Below, piece by piece: positions 1 to 6,540 of a stretch of DNA of 7,880 nucleotides (position 1 is its first letter; each line of letters begins with the position of its first letter). The DNA is from Thermoproteota archaeon (GTDB lineage: Archaea; Korarchaeota; Korarchaeia; Korarchaeales; Korarchaeaceae), in NCBI GenBank assembly GCA_021158805.1, contig JAGGTZ010000025.1, forward strand, positions 1 to 7,880. The letters are read 5' to 3'. A program made the position numbers and the translations under genes. Under the pieces are notes generated by a model that saw only the letters and a list, made by a program, of their open reading frames with translations, made no database searches and had not been told where the DNA came from.

Positions 1-926
1 CTCTTGAGTCTAAAGAGACCCTAGCTATAGAAGCGAGGGGCCTGACGAAGAAGTTTGGAAATTTTACTGCAGTAGATCATGTAGACCTAGAGATAAAGAC
101 CGGAGAGAACTTTGGGCTCCTAGGCCCCAATGGGGCTGGTAAAACCACAACAATAAGGATGATTACAGGGGTCATTAAACCAACCGAAGGCATCGTTCGG
201 GTCTTTGGGATCGATGTAATGAGACATCGAAAGAGAGTACTCCGTCTGATAGGCTACATGCCTCAGAGATTCAGCCTCTATGAAGACTTAACGGTTGAGG
301 AGAACTTGAGGCTCTATGGTAGACTTCAAGGGCTATCAGGTAACTTGCTAAGGGAAAGGATCTCAAATTCGCTAGATAGATTTTACCTTAGGGAATTCAG
401 GAGTAGGTTGGCTGGTAAGCTCAGCGGAGGGACTAAGCAGAGACTTGCTCTGGCAGTAGCTCTAGTGCATGATCCTAAACTCCTAATTCTCGATGAACCA
501 ACAGCAGGCGTCGATCCTCCCCTAAGGAGGATGTTTTGGGAACACTTCAGGGAACTTAACAAGGAAGGAAAGACCATCTTAGTTACAACACACTACATGG
601 ATGAGGCTGAGAACTGTGATAGGCTCGCCCTAATGAATAGAGGAAAGATAATAGCTATGGGAACACCAAAGGAGATAAAACGGAAAGCAATGGGTGGAGA
701 TCTAATCGAACTCTCTGTAGATGGGGAGATAGTACCTGAAAACCTCCCCGGTGTCATATCGGTTCACGAGGTCTCAGATGAGAGGATTGTACTTATAGTG
801 GATGATGCAAGCCTCAGACTTCCCGATATCGTCAAGGCAGTAGAATCCTCTGGAGGGAAGGTTAGAATGGCAGCACCTGTCCATGTGAGCTTAGAAGAGG
901 CTTTCATAAAGTTCATGGGTGAGTAG
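1..926 (+). CDS. ABC transporter ATP-binding protein (ABC-2 exporter type), 5' partial
   Basis: This is the cytoplasmic ATPase of an ABC exporter; it hydrolyses ATP to drive the permease encoded next. The frame is open from codon 3-5 with no ATG, GTG or TTG before position 159, so the start lies upstream of the window. Numbering from codon 3 there are 307 visible residues: Walker A GPNGAGKTT (41-49), Q-loop MPQ (Q88), signature LSGGTKQR (140-147), Walker B LLILDEP (D164, E165) and the switch His in TTHYMDE (H197). An ATG at 159 falls after Walker A, so a protein begun there could not bind ATP; it is not the start. The C-terminal ~90 residues form the accessory domain usual in ABC-2 drug or polysaccharide-type ATPases. 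By family length probably only about 5-20 residues are missing. The substrate cannot be read from the sequence. The stop TAG is directly followed by the permease ATG. Confidence 0.96.
   Translation, partial: LESKETLAIEARGLTKKFGNFTAVDHVDLEIKTGENFGLLGPNGAGKTTTIRMITGVIKPTEGIVRVFGIDVMRHRKRVLRLIGYMPQRFSLYEDLTVEENLRLYGRLQGLSGNLLRERISNSLDRFYLREFRSRLAGKLSGGTKQRLALAVALVHDPKLLILDEPTAGVDPPLRRMFWEHFRELNKEGKTILVTTHYMDEAENCDRLALMNRGKIIAMGTPKEIKRKAMGGDLIELSVDGEIVPENLPGVISVHEVSDERIVLIVDDASLRLPDIVKAVESSGGKVRMAAPVHVSLEEAFIKFMGE
918..922 (+). promoter_or_regulatory. Shine-Dalgarno GGTGA for the permease gene
   Basis: GGTGA lies inside the last codons of the ATPase gene, 4 bases before the ATG at 927. Stop and start abut (TAGATG), so the permease is probably translated by coupling to the upstream gene. 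Confidence 0.6.
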
Positions 927-2054
927 ATGATAGGGGAAGGCATAAGAAAGGGCCTAAGAATTCTCCCCATAGTAGACAAGGAAGTAAGACAACTGCTAAG
1001 AGATCCAAAAACTATACTAATGGTACTACTGATGCCAATAACAGTTACGATCCTCTTCGGTTATGGGTACGGTGGAAAAGGTGCAGGGGAGTTTCCAATA
1101 ACGGTAGTTGATCTAGATGGGAGAGATGGATCATTTAAGTTCATTCAGGAATTGAAGAATTCGAGGATGTTTAGGATCGAAGCGATTTATAAATCAAAAG
1201 GGGAAGGATTCGCATCTGTGTACTCTGGGAAAGTATATGCGAGCCTTATAATTCCTAAATCGTTCACAGAAGATCTAATTTTAGGAAGATCGACCAGAGT
1301 TGAGCTTTACTATGATGCTAGCAATCCAAGTACAGCCCAGCTAATCATGCAAGCCGTTGGAGTTGTAACTCAGAAGTATCAAGAATGGGCAGCCGAGAAG
1401 TTTGGCACATTCGCCATAAGACCTATGTTCTACACGGTCTATGGACCTCACGTAAGCAAGGTGGAGAACTTCACACCCACTCTAATGGCATTAATACTTC
1501 AAATGGTACCGACAAGTCTTATTTCTGTGTCTATCTGTAGAGAGAGGGAAAGAGGGACCTTTGAGCAGTTCATAATGACCCCTGTAACAGTGATTGATGT
1601 TATATTTGGTAAATTGACAGCTTATTTCATAGCAACCATTTCAGATGCGGTACTTAGCTTATTTACCGCAATGTTACTCTTTGATATAAAGCTAAGGGGC
1701 TCTTTCCTCAATATGTTCATTGTATCAACGGTTTTCCTCATAAACTCACTCAGTATGGGGCTGCTAATATCCGTATTCTCGAGGAATCAACTTCAAGCAT
1801 ATCAGGCTAGCGTCTTCATATTCATCCCAGCTATGCTATTCAGCGGTATGCTTATCCCAGTCGATATACTTAGTAGAGAAGCCCAGATCATAGCAGCGTT
1901 GATTCCAATGTATTACTTCATGACGGCCTTCAGAAATGTAGCTTTAAAAGGCTGGGACCTTTGGATGGTTACAGATCAGCTAATTAAGATGAATATCTTC
2001 ACAGCGGTTTTCCTATTTCTCTCTATGAGATTCCTGAGAATGGAGGTTACCTAA
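927..2054 (+). CDS. ABC-2 type transporter permease
   Basis: This integral membrane subunit (375 aa) forms the export path for the ATPase encoded just before it. Hydrophobic stretches suggest six membrane segments: about residues 29-47, 182-203, 228-252, 260-284, 293-313 and 354-372. A large extracytoplasmic domain of ~130 residues (48-180) sits between the first two, the usual plan of the ABC2_membrane_3 (YbhR/YhhJ-like) family. The amphipathic cytoplasmic motif RERERGTFEQFIMTPV (205-220) followed by GKL matches the conserved RERExGTxExLxxTP element of ABC-2 permeases. Only one permease is present, so the working unit is likely a homodimer with two ATPase copies, unless another permease lies upstream of the window. 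The start is supported by the abutting stop and the GGTGA. The cargo is unknown; family members export drugs, lipids, glycans or peptides. Confidence 0.94.
   Translation: MIGEGIRKGLRILPIVDKEVRQLLRDPKTILMVLLMPITVTILFGYGYGGKGAGEFPITVVDLDGRDGSFKFIQELKNSRMFRIEAIYKSKGEGFASVYSGKVYASLIIPKSFTEDLILGRSTRVELYYDASNPSTAQLIMQAVGVVTQKYQEWAAEKFGTFAIRPMFYTVYGPHVSKVENFTPTLMALILQMVPTSLISVSICRERERGTFEQFIMTPVTVIDVIFGKLTAYFIATISDAVLSLFTAMLLFDIKLRGSFLNMFIVSTVFLINSLSMGLLISVFSRNQLQAYQASVFIFIPAMLFSGMLIPVDILSREAQIIAALIPMYYFMTAFRNVALKGWDLWMVTDQLIKMNIFTAVFLFLSMRFLRMEVT
2042..2047 (+). promoter_or_regulatory. Shine-Dalgarno GGAGGT for the Ig-like surface protein
   Basis: A perfect GGAGGT lies within the last codons of the permease gene, 8 bases before the ATG at 2056. 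It is the strongest ribosome site in the window and fixes the start of the long surface-protein gene. It suggests strong translation from the same mRNA as the ABC genes. Confidence 0.75.
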
Positions 2055-2055
2055 A

Positions 2056-4545
2056 ATGAGGATAATAACCGCCTTTTTAATTATCGTGGTAGCTCTTTCC
2101 CTGTTACCTCACATCCCAGTACTTGGCTCAAGTTATCTCTTATTGAAAGATGCTTATTGGTCCTCGCCCACGATAGTACTAGATGCTACAAACACATTCA
2201 TAGTGGAACTAGAGAGCTCCTACCAAGGAACTATTAGCGGTATATCTGCAACTTTGACTGTATACGATCTCGCAGGCATGGATCAATCTGGAACAGCTTC
2301 CTACACAGGAAGCCTCTTTTACGGTCAAACGGTTAGGATGAGCTTCGATATATTTATACCATCAGGCTCCACTGCCTCTCACTATAAAGCAGAGCTCACT
2401 ATAGACTACTCGGTAGATGGAAATCCCACCACACAGGTGATAGATCTCTACGTTACAATAATGGGTAATCCAGATGTGAAATGCTCCTTGAGTGGTCAAG
2501 TGAGACCTGGTCATACTTCAACTGTTACCCTAACCGTCAAAAACGTTGGAGATGGAGTCGCTCGTAGGGTTATGGTGACTATAACCCCATCTAGCGCAGA
2601 TGTGTATGTCTCTTCACCTATAGAGGTCGGAATTCTCGATCCTGATGAGAGTAGAAGCTATAGCGTAGATCTGTACGTTGGTGACCTGGCTGATGAGGCA
2701 ATAAGTCTAACAACTACAGTCACGTGGCTCGACCAGTTTGGGACGGCCGGTCAATATACCCGCCTGAATGCCTTGAAAGTATCCGGTGGCCCCCTACCAG
2801 AAATCACAGTCGAGCCTAATCAAACCACCTTAGAACCCGGAAGGGAAAATTCGATCTACTTGGTCGTAAGGAACGATGGTAATGATTATGCCTATAACAT
2901 ATCAGTAACTCTCGTCCCCCCACCAGAGCTCTCTGTTAAAGGTCAATCTACGTTTAAAATAGACCATCTCAAACCAGATCAGGAGAGCTATATACAGACC
3001 ACTCTGTCAGTTAGCCCTATATTCGGTGGTCCTTTACAGCTACCTGTCATCGTAGAATATGATGATTCTGGGGAGGAACACCACACGAAATCCCTTACAA
3101 TGGGCTTCTATGTAAAGCTGCTGCCAGGGCCCTATTTGATAGCTTATAGTGACAAGAGAGTTATTTTCCCAGGTTCTCAGGAGTTCATAGGTATTACACT
3201 GAGAAATGAAGGTGATGAAGCAGCTAGATCAATTAGAGTCGACTTCATCCCCTCAAAGGATCTTGCTATACTATCAGCTAGTGGTGCTCAGATAGATGAG
3301 CTAGAGCCTGGAGAGGCAGTTAAGATGAATGTCCTAGTGTCATGTCCAAATGTAACTTATGGAAGCCTCACTTTGACCCTTAGGCTAACCTACATGGACG
3401 AACATGATAAGGCGAGGAACCAAGTTATCCCAATATCTCTTATAACGGAGGAGCCTGCTACCCCGTTGATATCCGCTTCTCCAATAAATCAAGAGTTAAA
3501 GGTAGATGAAGTTAATGAGCTCAAAGTGCAGCTAAGAAACGAGGGCGGACCTGCTAGCGATATTATAGTGAAAATTGCCTTCCCATCGCCAGAACTAGGT
3601 GCGATAGTTGGTCCTGACTATGCTTACGTAGAATACTTGGATAAGAATGAAAAAACCGAGATATCATACGAAGTATATCTCTCTCCTAAAGCCTATGGGG
3701 CTGTTCAACTAATCTTACATGTCAAATATGAGGATGAGGCCGGCAGAACGCACGAAGATGTCCTCTCCTTAGGAGTAAGGGCTGTAGGTGAGCCTGAGAT
3801 AGAAGTAGCCCATGTCTCAACAATACCATCCTCAATATACCCTGGGGATCTCAACGTAAGGCTAGTAGTTACCCTAACTAATGTGGGTAACTACATGGCA
3901 AAGGAGGTAAGGGCCAACATATCAAGCATTCCTGGAGTTATAGAACCATCCTCTCCAGGAACAGATACATTCCTAATACCTGCACTCCCTCCGAATGAGG
4001 CAGTTAATGTTGAATTTATCGTGGATATATCCGAAGATGCTAAGCCTGGAAGGTATGAGCTAATTTTATCTACTAAGTACGGGAATTCATCGATCCCAGT
4101 TCAAATAGAAGAGAAAGCGAGCTTCAAATTGTTACAACTTGAAATGCCAGGAAGTCCAAAGCCTGGAGATAAGGGTGTAAAGCTATCTTTAGTACTTCAG
4201 AACGAGGCTCGAGCTACCGCAGAGGATGTAGTGGTTGAGATAATAACACCATACCTAGTAGGTACAACCACATCTGCTCTAGGGGAAATCCCTGGCAAGA
4301 GTAATATGACCGCTATAATGGAGGTAGACATAGACAAAAATGCTCCACAGATAGTACCGGTGGATATCAAGGTAACATGGAAGCAAGGAGAAAGGAGCCT
4401 CTATCAGACCATAAGTACGGAACTTACATTAGCAAAGGAAAACAGTTCGTGGTCAGCTTATACACATTGGGCCTTGATAGCTGGGGCTGCAGTGCTTATT
4501 CTAGTGATACTTGCGCCTAAGATTAGACGCCTCCTAGGATTGTAG
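2056..4545 (+). CDS. Membrane-anchored surface protein with tandem Ig-like (CARDB/COG1361-type) domains
   Basis: The 829-residue protein starts with a signal peptide (hydrophobic ~5-18, possible cleavage around 23-26) and ends with one membrane helix (~804-820) followed by KIRRLL, giving a large outside domain and a tiny cytoplasmic tail. The outside part holds about seven divergent repeats of ~105-110 residues (roughly 27-137, 138-243, 247-355, 358-465, 468-575, 578-688, 689-793). They carry a recurring pattern: a pro/gly turn (LEPG, FPG, YPG, KPG), then a strand with NxG (KNVG 162, RNDG 272, RNEG 383 and 494, TNVG 608; QNEA 715 is degenerate), then a D/EP-type loop. This is the signature of CARDB/NEW3-like beta-sandwiches in archaeal COG1361 S-layer-type proteins. 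Seven NxS/T sequons (N255, N281, N432, N621, N677, N750, N796) would suit surface glycosylation. There are only two Cys (143, 430). It lies 1 base after the permease stop. It is probably the extracytoplasmic partner of the exporter or a cell-wall stalk; the precise role is unknown. Confidence 0.9.
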   Translation: MRIITAFLIIVVALSLLPHIPVLGSSYLLLKDAYWSSPTIVLDATNTFIVELESSYQGTISGISATLTVYDLAGMDQSGTASYTGSLFYGQTVRMSFDIFIPSGSTASHYKAELTIDYSVDGNPTTQVIDLYVTIMGNPDVKCSLSGQVRPGHTSTVTLTVKNVGDGVARRVMVTITPSSADVYVSSPIEVGILDPDESRSYSVDLYVGDLADEAISLTTTVTWLDQFGTAGQYTRLNALKVSGGPLPEITVEPNQTTLEPGRENSIYLVVRNDGNDYAYNISVTLVPPPELSVKGQSTFKIDHLKPDQESYIQTTLSVSPIFGGPLQLPVIVEYDDSGEEHHTKSLTMGFYVKLLPGPYLIAYSDKRVIFPGSQEFIGITLRNEGDEAARSIRVDFIPSKDLAILSASGAQIDELEPGEAVKMNVLVSCPNVTYGSLTLTLRLTYMDEHDKARNQVIPISLITEEPATPLISASPINQELKVDEVNELKVQLRNEGGPASDIIVKIAFPSPELGAIVGPDYAYVEYLDKNEKTEISYEVYLSPKAYGAVQLILHVKYEDEAGRTHEDVLSLGVRAVGEPEIEVAHVSTIPSSIYPGDLNVRLVVTLTNVGNYMAKEVRANISSIPGVIEPSSPGTDTFLIPALPPNEAVNVEFIVDISEDAKPGRYELILSTKYGNSSIPVQIEEKASFKLLQLEMPGSPKPGDKGVKLSLVLQNEARATAEDVVVEIITPYLVGTTTSALGEIPGKSNMTAIMEVDIDKNAPQIVPVDIKVTWKQGERSLYQTISTELTLAKENSSWSAYTHWALIAGAAVLILVILAPKIRRLLGL

Positions 4546-5973
4546 GGAGATCTTCCCATAGTCAACTAGAGCTTTCATTGCCCTTACAGCTCTCTCAGGC
4601 TCGGGATATGCTGGAATACCCTCTACTTCAAAGGACTCCCTGAACTCCCTTGCATACTGCGAGGATCCTACATCCATTGCAACTACGGGCTTATTATATC
4701 TCCTGGCAATCCTAGCAAGCTTTGATGGCAACTCTGCTGTAGCTCCTGGGACATGGTGAAGCGCCAATACTATCACTCCATCTACTCCATTATCTCTCAG
4801 GAGGATCTCCATAGATCTTACGAAGGAATCATCTGTAGCGCTACCGGTTAGGTCGACTGGATTAGCAGTAGCTGCTATCGGAGGGATTATCCTCTCCCTC
4901 TTGAGCTCCTCGAAATTCTTCATAGTTTCCTCACTGAAGCTAGCGAGCTTCAAGCCAATAGCCTCAGTTTCGTCAGCTGCCATAACGCCGACACCTCCTC
5001 CATCTGTTAGTATAGCTATCCTATCCCCTTTCGCAGGGGGTTGCATCACTAAGGCTTTAGCTACATCGAAAAGCTCCTCCATATCTCTGACCCTTATTAT
5101 ACCTGCTTGTCTAAAGGCAGCATCATAGACAGCATCGCTTCCAGCCATGGCAGCTGTATGGGAGCTAGCGGCTCTAGCACCGGCACTTGTCCTTCCAGCC
5201 TTAAAAACAACTATGGGTTTTACCTTAGTCACCTCTTTGGCTAATTGAAGGAACTCCCTCCCTCTATCTATGGATTCAGCGTATATCAAGATAACTTTCG
5301 TTTCCTCATCGTCTTTAAGATACGAGAGGACATCTACCTCATCCACATCCAATTTATTGCCATAACTAACGAACTTGGCCAATCCTATGCCCTCTCCATG
5401 CATGTAGTCCAAACAGGCGACACCAAACGCTCCAGATTGGGTGCTTAGGGATATATTCCCCGGCTTAGGTCTAGGTGATGAAATATAGCTTTTCCCGAGG
5501 AAGTCCTTCTCCACTGGGAGGAACATTGTATCTATGCCTGTGGATGGGACTACTACACCAACGCAGTTAGGCCCTATAACCCTCATATCATACTTCTTCC
5601 TAATCTCCTCTAGCATTTCTTGGAGCTTGGTACCCTCTCCTCCTACCTCAGCAAACCCACCGCTGATTATGATGATGTTCTCTATTCCTTTTTTACCGCA
5701 ATCCTCCATGGCCAGTGGCGTGTACTTTGCAGGAGTCACTAGCACAGCCAAATCTGGAGTATCAGGTATTTCTGTGACGGACTTGAATGTAGGAACTCCT
5801 AAGATGCTCTCCTCAGATTTCGGATTAACTGCGTAAAGTTTTCCTTTATACATGCCCCTCTGGGAATTTTCGACCATTATCTTGAGGAGTTCGTAGCCTA
5901 TCTTCCCAGGGGTTCTAGAGGCACCCACTATAACTACGGATTTTGGATTGAAAAAACCCTCCAAAGAGGACAT
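4534..5973 (-). CDS. acdA: Acyl-CoA synthetase (ADP-forming), alpha subunit
   Basis: This cytoplasmic enzyme subunit converts acyl-CoA + ADP + Pi to acid + CoA + ATP, the main substrate-level ATP step of acetate- and organic-acid-forming archaea. Counting from the ATG it has 479 residues, close to the ~460 of free alpha subunits. Order: Rossmann CoA-binding domain (GASRTPGKIG near 17-26), succinyl-CoA-synthetase-like part with IGPNCVG (~133-139) and SHTAAMAGS carrying the phosphohistidine (H272), then a C-terminal flavodoxin-like ligase domain with ILTDGGGVGVMAAD and NPVDLTG. The ATP-grasp beta subunit is neither fused nor adjacent, so it must be encoded elsewhere, as in Pyrococcus. A GTG at 5982 would add three residues, but it lies inside the ribosome site AAGGTG (5985-5980), which is ideally spaced for the ATG at 5973; I prefer the ATG. 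Substrate range (acetate, branched or aryl acids) cannot be told. The gene is convergent with, and overlaps by 12 bp, the Ig-like protein gene. Confidence 0.94.
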   Translation of the reverse strand: MSSLEGFFNPKSVVIVGASRTPGKIGYELLKIMVENSQRGMYKGKLYAVNPKSEESILGVPTFKSVTEIPDTPDLAVLVTPAKYTPLAMEDCGKKGIENIIIISGGFAEVGGEGTKLQEMLEEIRKKYDMRVIGPNCVGVVVPSTGIDTMFLPVEKDFLGKSYISSPRPKPGNISLSTQSGAFGVACLDYMHGEGIGLAKFVSYGNKLDVDEVDVLSYLKDDEETKVILIYAESIDRGREFLQLAKEVTKVKPIVVFKAGRTSAGARAASSHTAAMAGSDAVYDAAFRQAGIIRVRDMEELFDVAKALVMQPPAKGDRIAILTDGGGVGVMAADETEAIGLKLASFSEETMKNFEELKRERIIPPIAATANPVDLTGSATDDSFVRSMEILLRDNGVDGVIVLALHHVPGATAELPSKLARIARRYNKPVVAMDVGSSQYAREFRESFEVEGIPAYPEPERAVRAMKALVDYGKISLQS

Positions 5974-5979
5974 ATTGTG

Positions 5980-5985
5980 CACCTT
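5980..5985 (-). promoter_or_regulatory. Shine-Dalgarno AAGGTG that decides the acyl-CoA synthetase start
   Basis: AAGGTG on the minus strand ends 6 bases before the ATG at 5973-5971. The alternative GTG start at 5982-5980 is part of this motif and has no ribosome site of its own, so the ATG is favoured. Confidence 0.6.
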
Positions 5986-6001
5986 GATTTTCAGGCCTAC
6001 C

Positions 6002-6009
6002 TAAATAAA
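6002..6009 (-). promoter_or_regulatory. Possible TATA box of the acyl-CoA synthetase gene (proximal candidate)
   Basis: On the minus strand TTTATTTA is centred about 32 bases before the ATG at 5973. Initiation ~26 bases downstream would fall at or inside the ribosome site, leaving almost no leader, so this box is in some conflict with AAGGTG. A second A/T-rich box (CTTTTAATTG, about 6051-6060) would give a transcript start near 6030 and a leader of about 55 bases. Either could be right. Confidence 0.3.
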
Positions 6010-6050
6010 GAAATTTCACAACAGTAAGAAACCTTTCCCTCACTGTGATT

Positions 6051-6060
6051 CAATTAAAAG
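6051..6060 (-). promoter_or_regulatory. Possible TATA box of the acyl-CoA synthetase gene (distal candidate)
   Basis: CTTTTAATTG on the minus strand lies just upstream of the palindrome TCACTGTGA (6040-6048). With usual archaeal spacing, transcription would begin near 6030, leaving room for the AAGGTG ribosome site. If this is the promoter, the palindrome sits between TATA and start site, a classic place for a repressor. Confidence 0.3.
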
Positions 6061-6097
6061 GGCGAATTCATGACTATATCTTGCTAATACAGGTAGA

Positions 6098-6117
6098 GGA
6101 AGAAATAAAAGAAAAAT
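6098..6117 (-). terminator. T-rich terminator after the histone gene
   Basis: Nine bases beyond the histone stop the minus strand reads as a run of T broken by single C or A (ATTTTTCTTTTATTTCTTCC). Archaeal RNA polymerase stops at such T-rich tracts without a hairpin. It would separate the histone transcript from the acyl-CoA synthetase gene downstream on the same strand. Confidence 0.55.
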
Positions 6118-6125
6118 GGAGGGTT

Positions 6126-6350
6126 TCAGGCCTTCCAAACGGCCCTAATAGCGAGCTCTATATCTTCTCCAGTTACGGTCTTCCTGTTGGCGTGTTTAGC
6201 CAAACTGACTGCGTGCTTGCTTACTTCCATGGCAAACTTCTCCATATAGTGCTCCAGCCTCTCGACAGCAGCATCGCTTACCCTCTCAGCGCCAGCTTCT
6301 CGGATTATCCTCCCAATGGGAGCTAGGGGTAAATACCTCGCCTTAGGCAT
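6126..6350 (-). CDS. Archaeal histone
   Basis: This 74-residue histone-fold protein forms dimers and wraps DNA. It matches the whole HMf fold: APIGRIIREAG (10-20), AERVSD (21-26), a long central helix (~27-54), then NRKTVTGEDIELAIRAV (55-71). By alignment with HMfB (offset +4), R14 and R23 correspond to DNA-contacting R10 and R19, and R56-K57-T58 to R52-K53-T54. H53 and D63 match the dimer-dimer contacts H49 and D59, and G20 matches the G16 that allows close stacking of histone superhelices. Compared with HMfB it has four extra N-terminal residues that bring basic K3 and R5 but no C-terminal tail. A GAGGT (6365-6361) 10 bases upstream is a likely ribosome site for the ATG. It has its own promoter region and terminator and so is probably transcribed alone. 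Confidence 0.96.
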   Translation of the reverse strand: MPKARYLPLAPIGRIIREAGAERVSDAAVERLEHYMEKFAMEVSKHAVSLAKHANRKTVTGEDIELAIRAVWKA

Positions 6351-6360
6351 AATATAAAGA

Positions 6361-6365
6361 ACCTC
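6361..6365 (-). promoter_or_regulatory. Probable Shine-Dalgarno GAGGT of the histone gene
   Basis: GAGGT on the minus strand is followed by 10 bases and then the histone ATG (6350). It supports this start and a transcript with a leader, as predicted from the TATA box at 6421-6430. Confidence 0.45.
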
Positions 6366-6387
6366 ATGTTAAATAAAAAATCTACCC

Positions 6388-6456
6388 TTCACAATGATTG
6401 CAAGTAGTAGTAGGACCACCTATTTATAAGGTGATCATCATCTTCTATTACTGTGA
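6388..6456. repeat. Imperfect inverted repeat around the histone/kptA TATA box
   Basis: The left arm begins CTTCACA (6388-6394) and the right arm ends TGTGAAG (6450-6456), a perfect 7-base inverted match. Inner parts also match loosely: ACCACCT before the TATA box against AAGGTGAT after it. The arms are too far apart and imperfect for a convincing hairpin but could be paired protein-binding sites. Confidence 0.45.
6421..6430 (-). promoter_or_regulatory. TATA box of the histone gene (readable in both directions)
   Basis: The minus strand reads CTTATAAATA, the best TATA box in the window. Initiation about 25 bases downstream would be near 6400, giving a ~50-base leader that includes GAGGT. On the plus strand the same bases read TATTTATAAG, also TATA-like, which could start a kptA transcript near 6451. 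A second minus-strand A/T run (TTTTTTATTT, 6380-6371) would instead give a leaderless histone mRNA. Confidence 0.5.
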
Positions 6457-6496
6457 AGTCCACTTAATTTAACAACTCGGATCATGAGGAGTAGAG

Positions 6497-6505
6497 AAAT
6501 TATAT
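6497..6505 (+). promoter_or_regulatory. Possible TATA box of kptA
   Basis: AAATTATAT is centred about 40 bases before the ATG at 6541, so transcription would begin near 6527 with a short leader containing GGGTG (6527-6531). This would favour ATG 6541 over the in-frame ATG at 6484. The evidence is weak, since the whole region is A/T-rich. Confidence 0.25.
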
Positions 6506-6540
6506 CAACTATCGGAAATAAATCTCGGGTGTTATCTATT

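Larger units (their letters stand above)
6351..6540. other. AT-rich divergent intergenic region between histone and kptA
   Basis: This 190-bp stretch holds no gene of its own. It contains the promoters of the histone (-) and probably of kptA (+). I see a strong TATA-like box near its middle, an inverted pair of TTCACA / TGTGAA motifs around that box, AGT repeats (about 6403-6411), and an in-frame ATG at 6484 that could extend kptA by 19 residues. No tRNA-like or riboswitch-like fold stood out. Confidence 0.7.

Noticed and set aside
159..926. ABC ATPase starting at ATG 159
   Set aside because: This start would drop the whole Walker A motif, which is present in the same open frame at 123-149.
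383..979. Two short minus-strand open frames opposite the ABC ATPase
   Set aside because: They lie against an intact ABC ATPase frame carrying all its motifs and have no own signals.
4545..4557. Small hairpin GGGA-GATCT-TCCC at the end of the Ig-like protein gene as a terminator
   Set aside because: The stem is only four base pairs, no T run follows on the plus strand, and the bases code for the C-terminus of the convergent protein.
4901..5836. Three short plus-strand open frames opposite the acyl-CoA synthetase gene
   Set aside because: They are shadows of a well-conserved coding sequence; their translations are Ser/Pro/Ile-rich with no family features.
6045..6326. A 93-codon plus-strand open frame opposite the histone
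   Set aside because: Almost all of it is the reverse of the clear histone coding sequence and its terminator, and it begins with GTG inside a palindrome without a ribosome site.
6435..6441. C-box-like ATGATGA on the minus strand, possible C/D-box guide RNA
   Set aside because: No CTGA D box follows within the next ~60 bases on that strand, and the motif sits just upstream of a TATA box where it would not be transcribed from the histone promoter.
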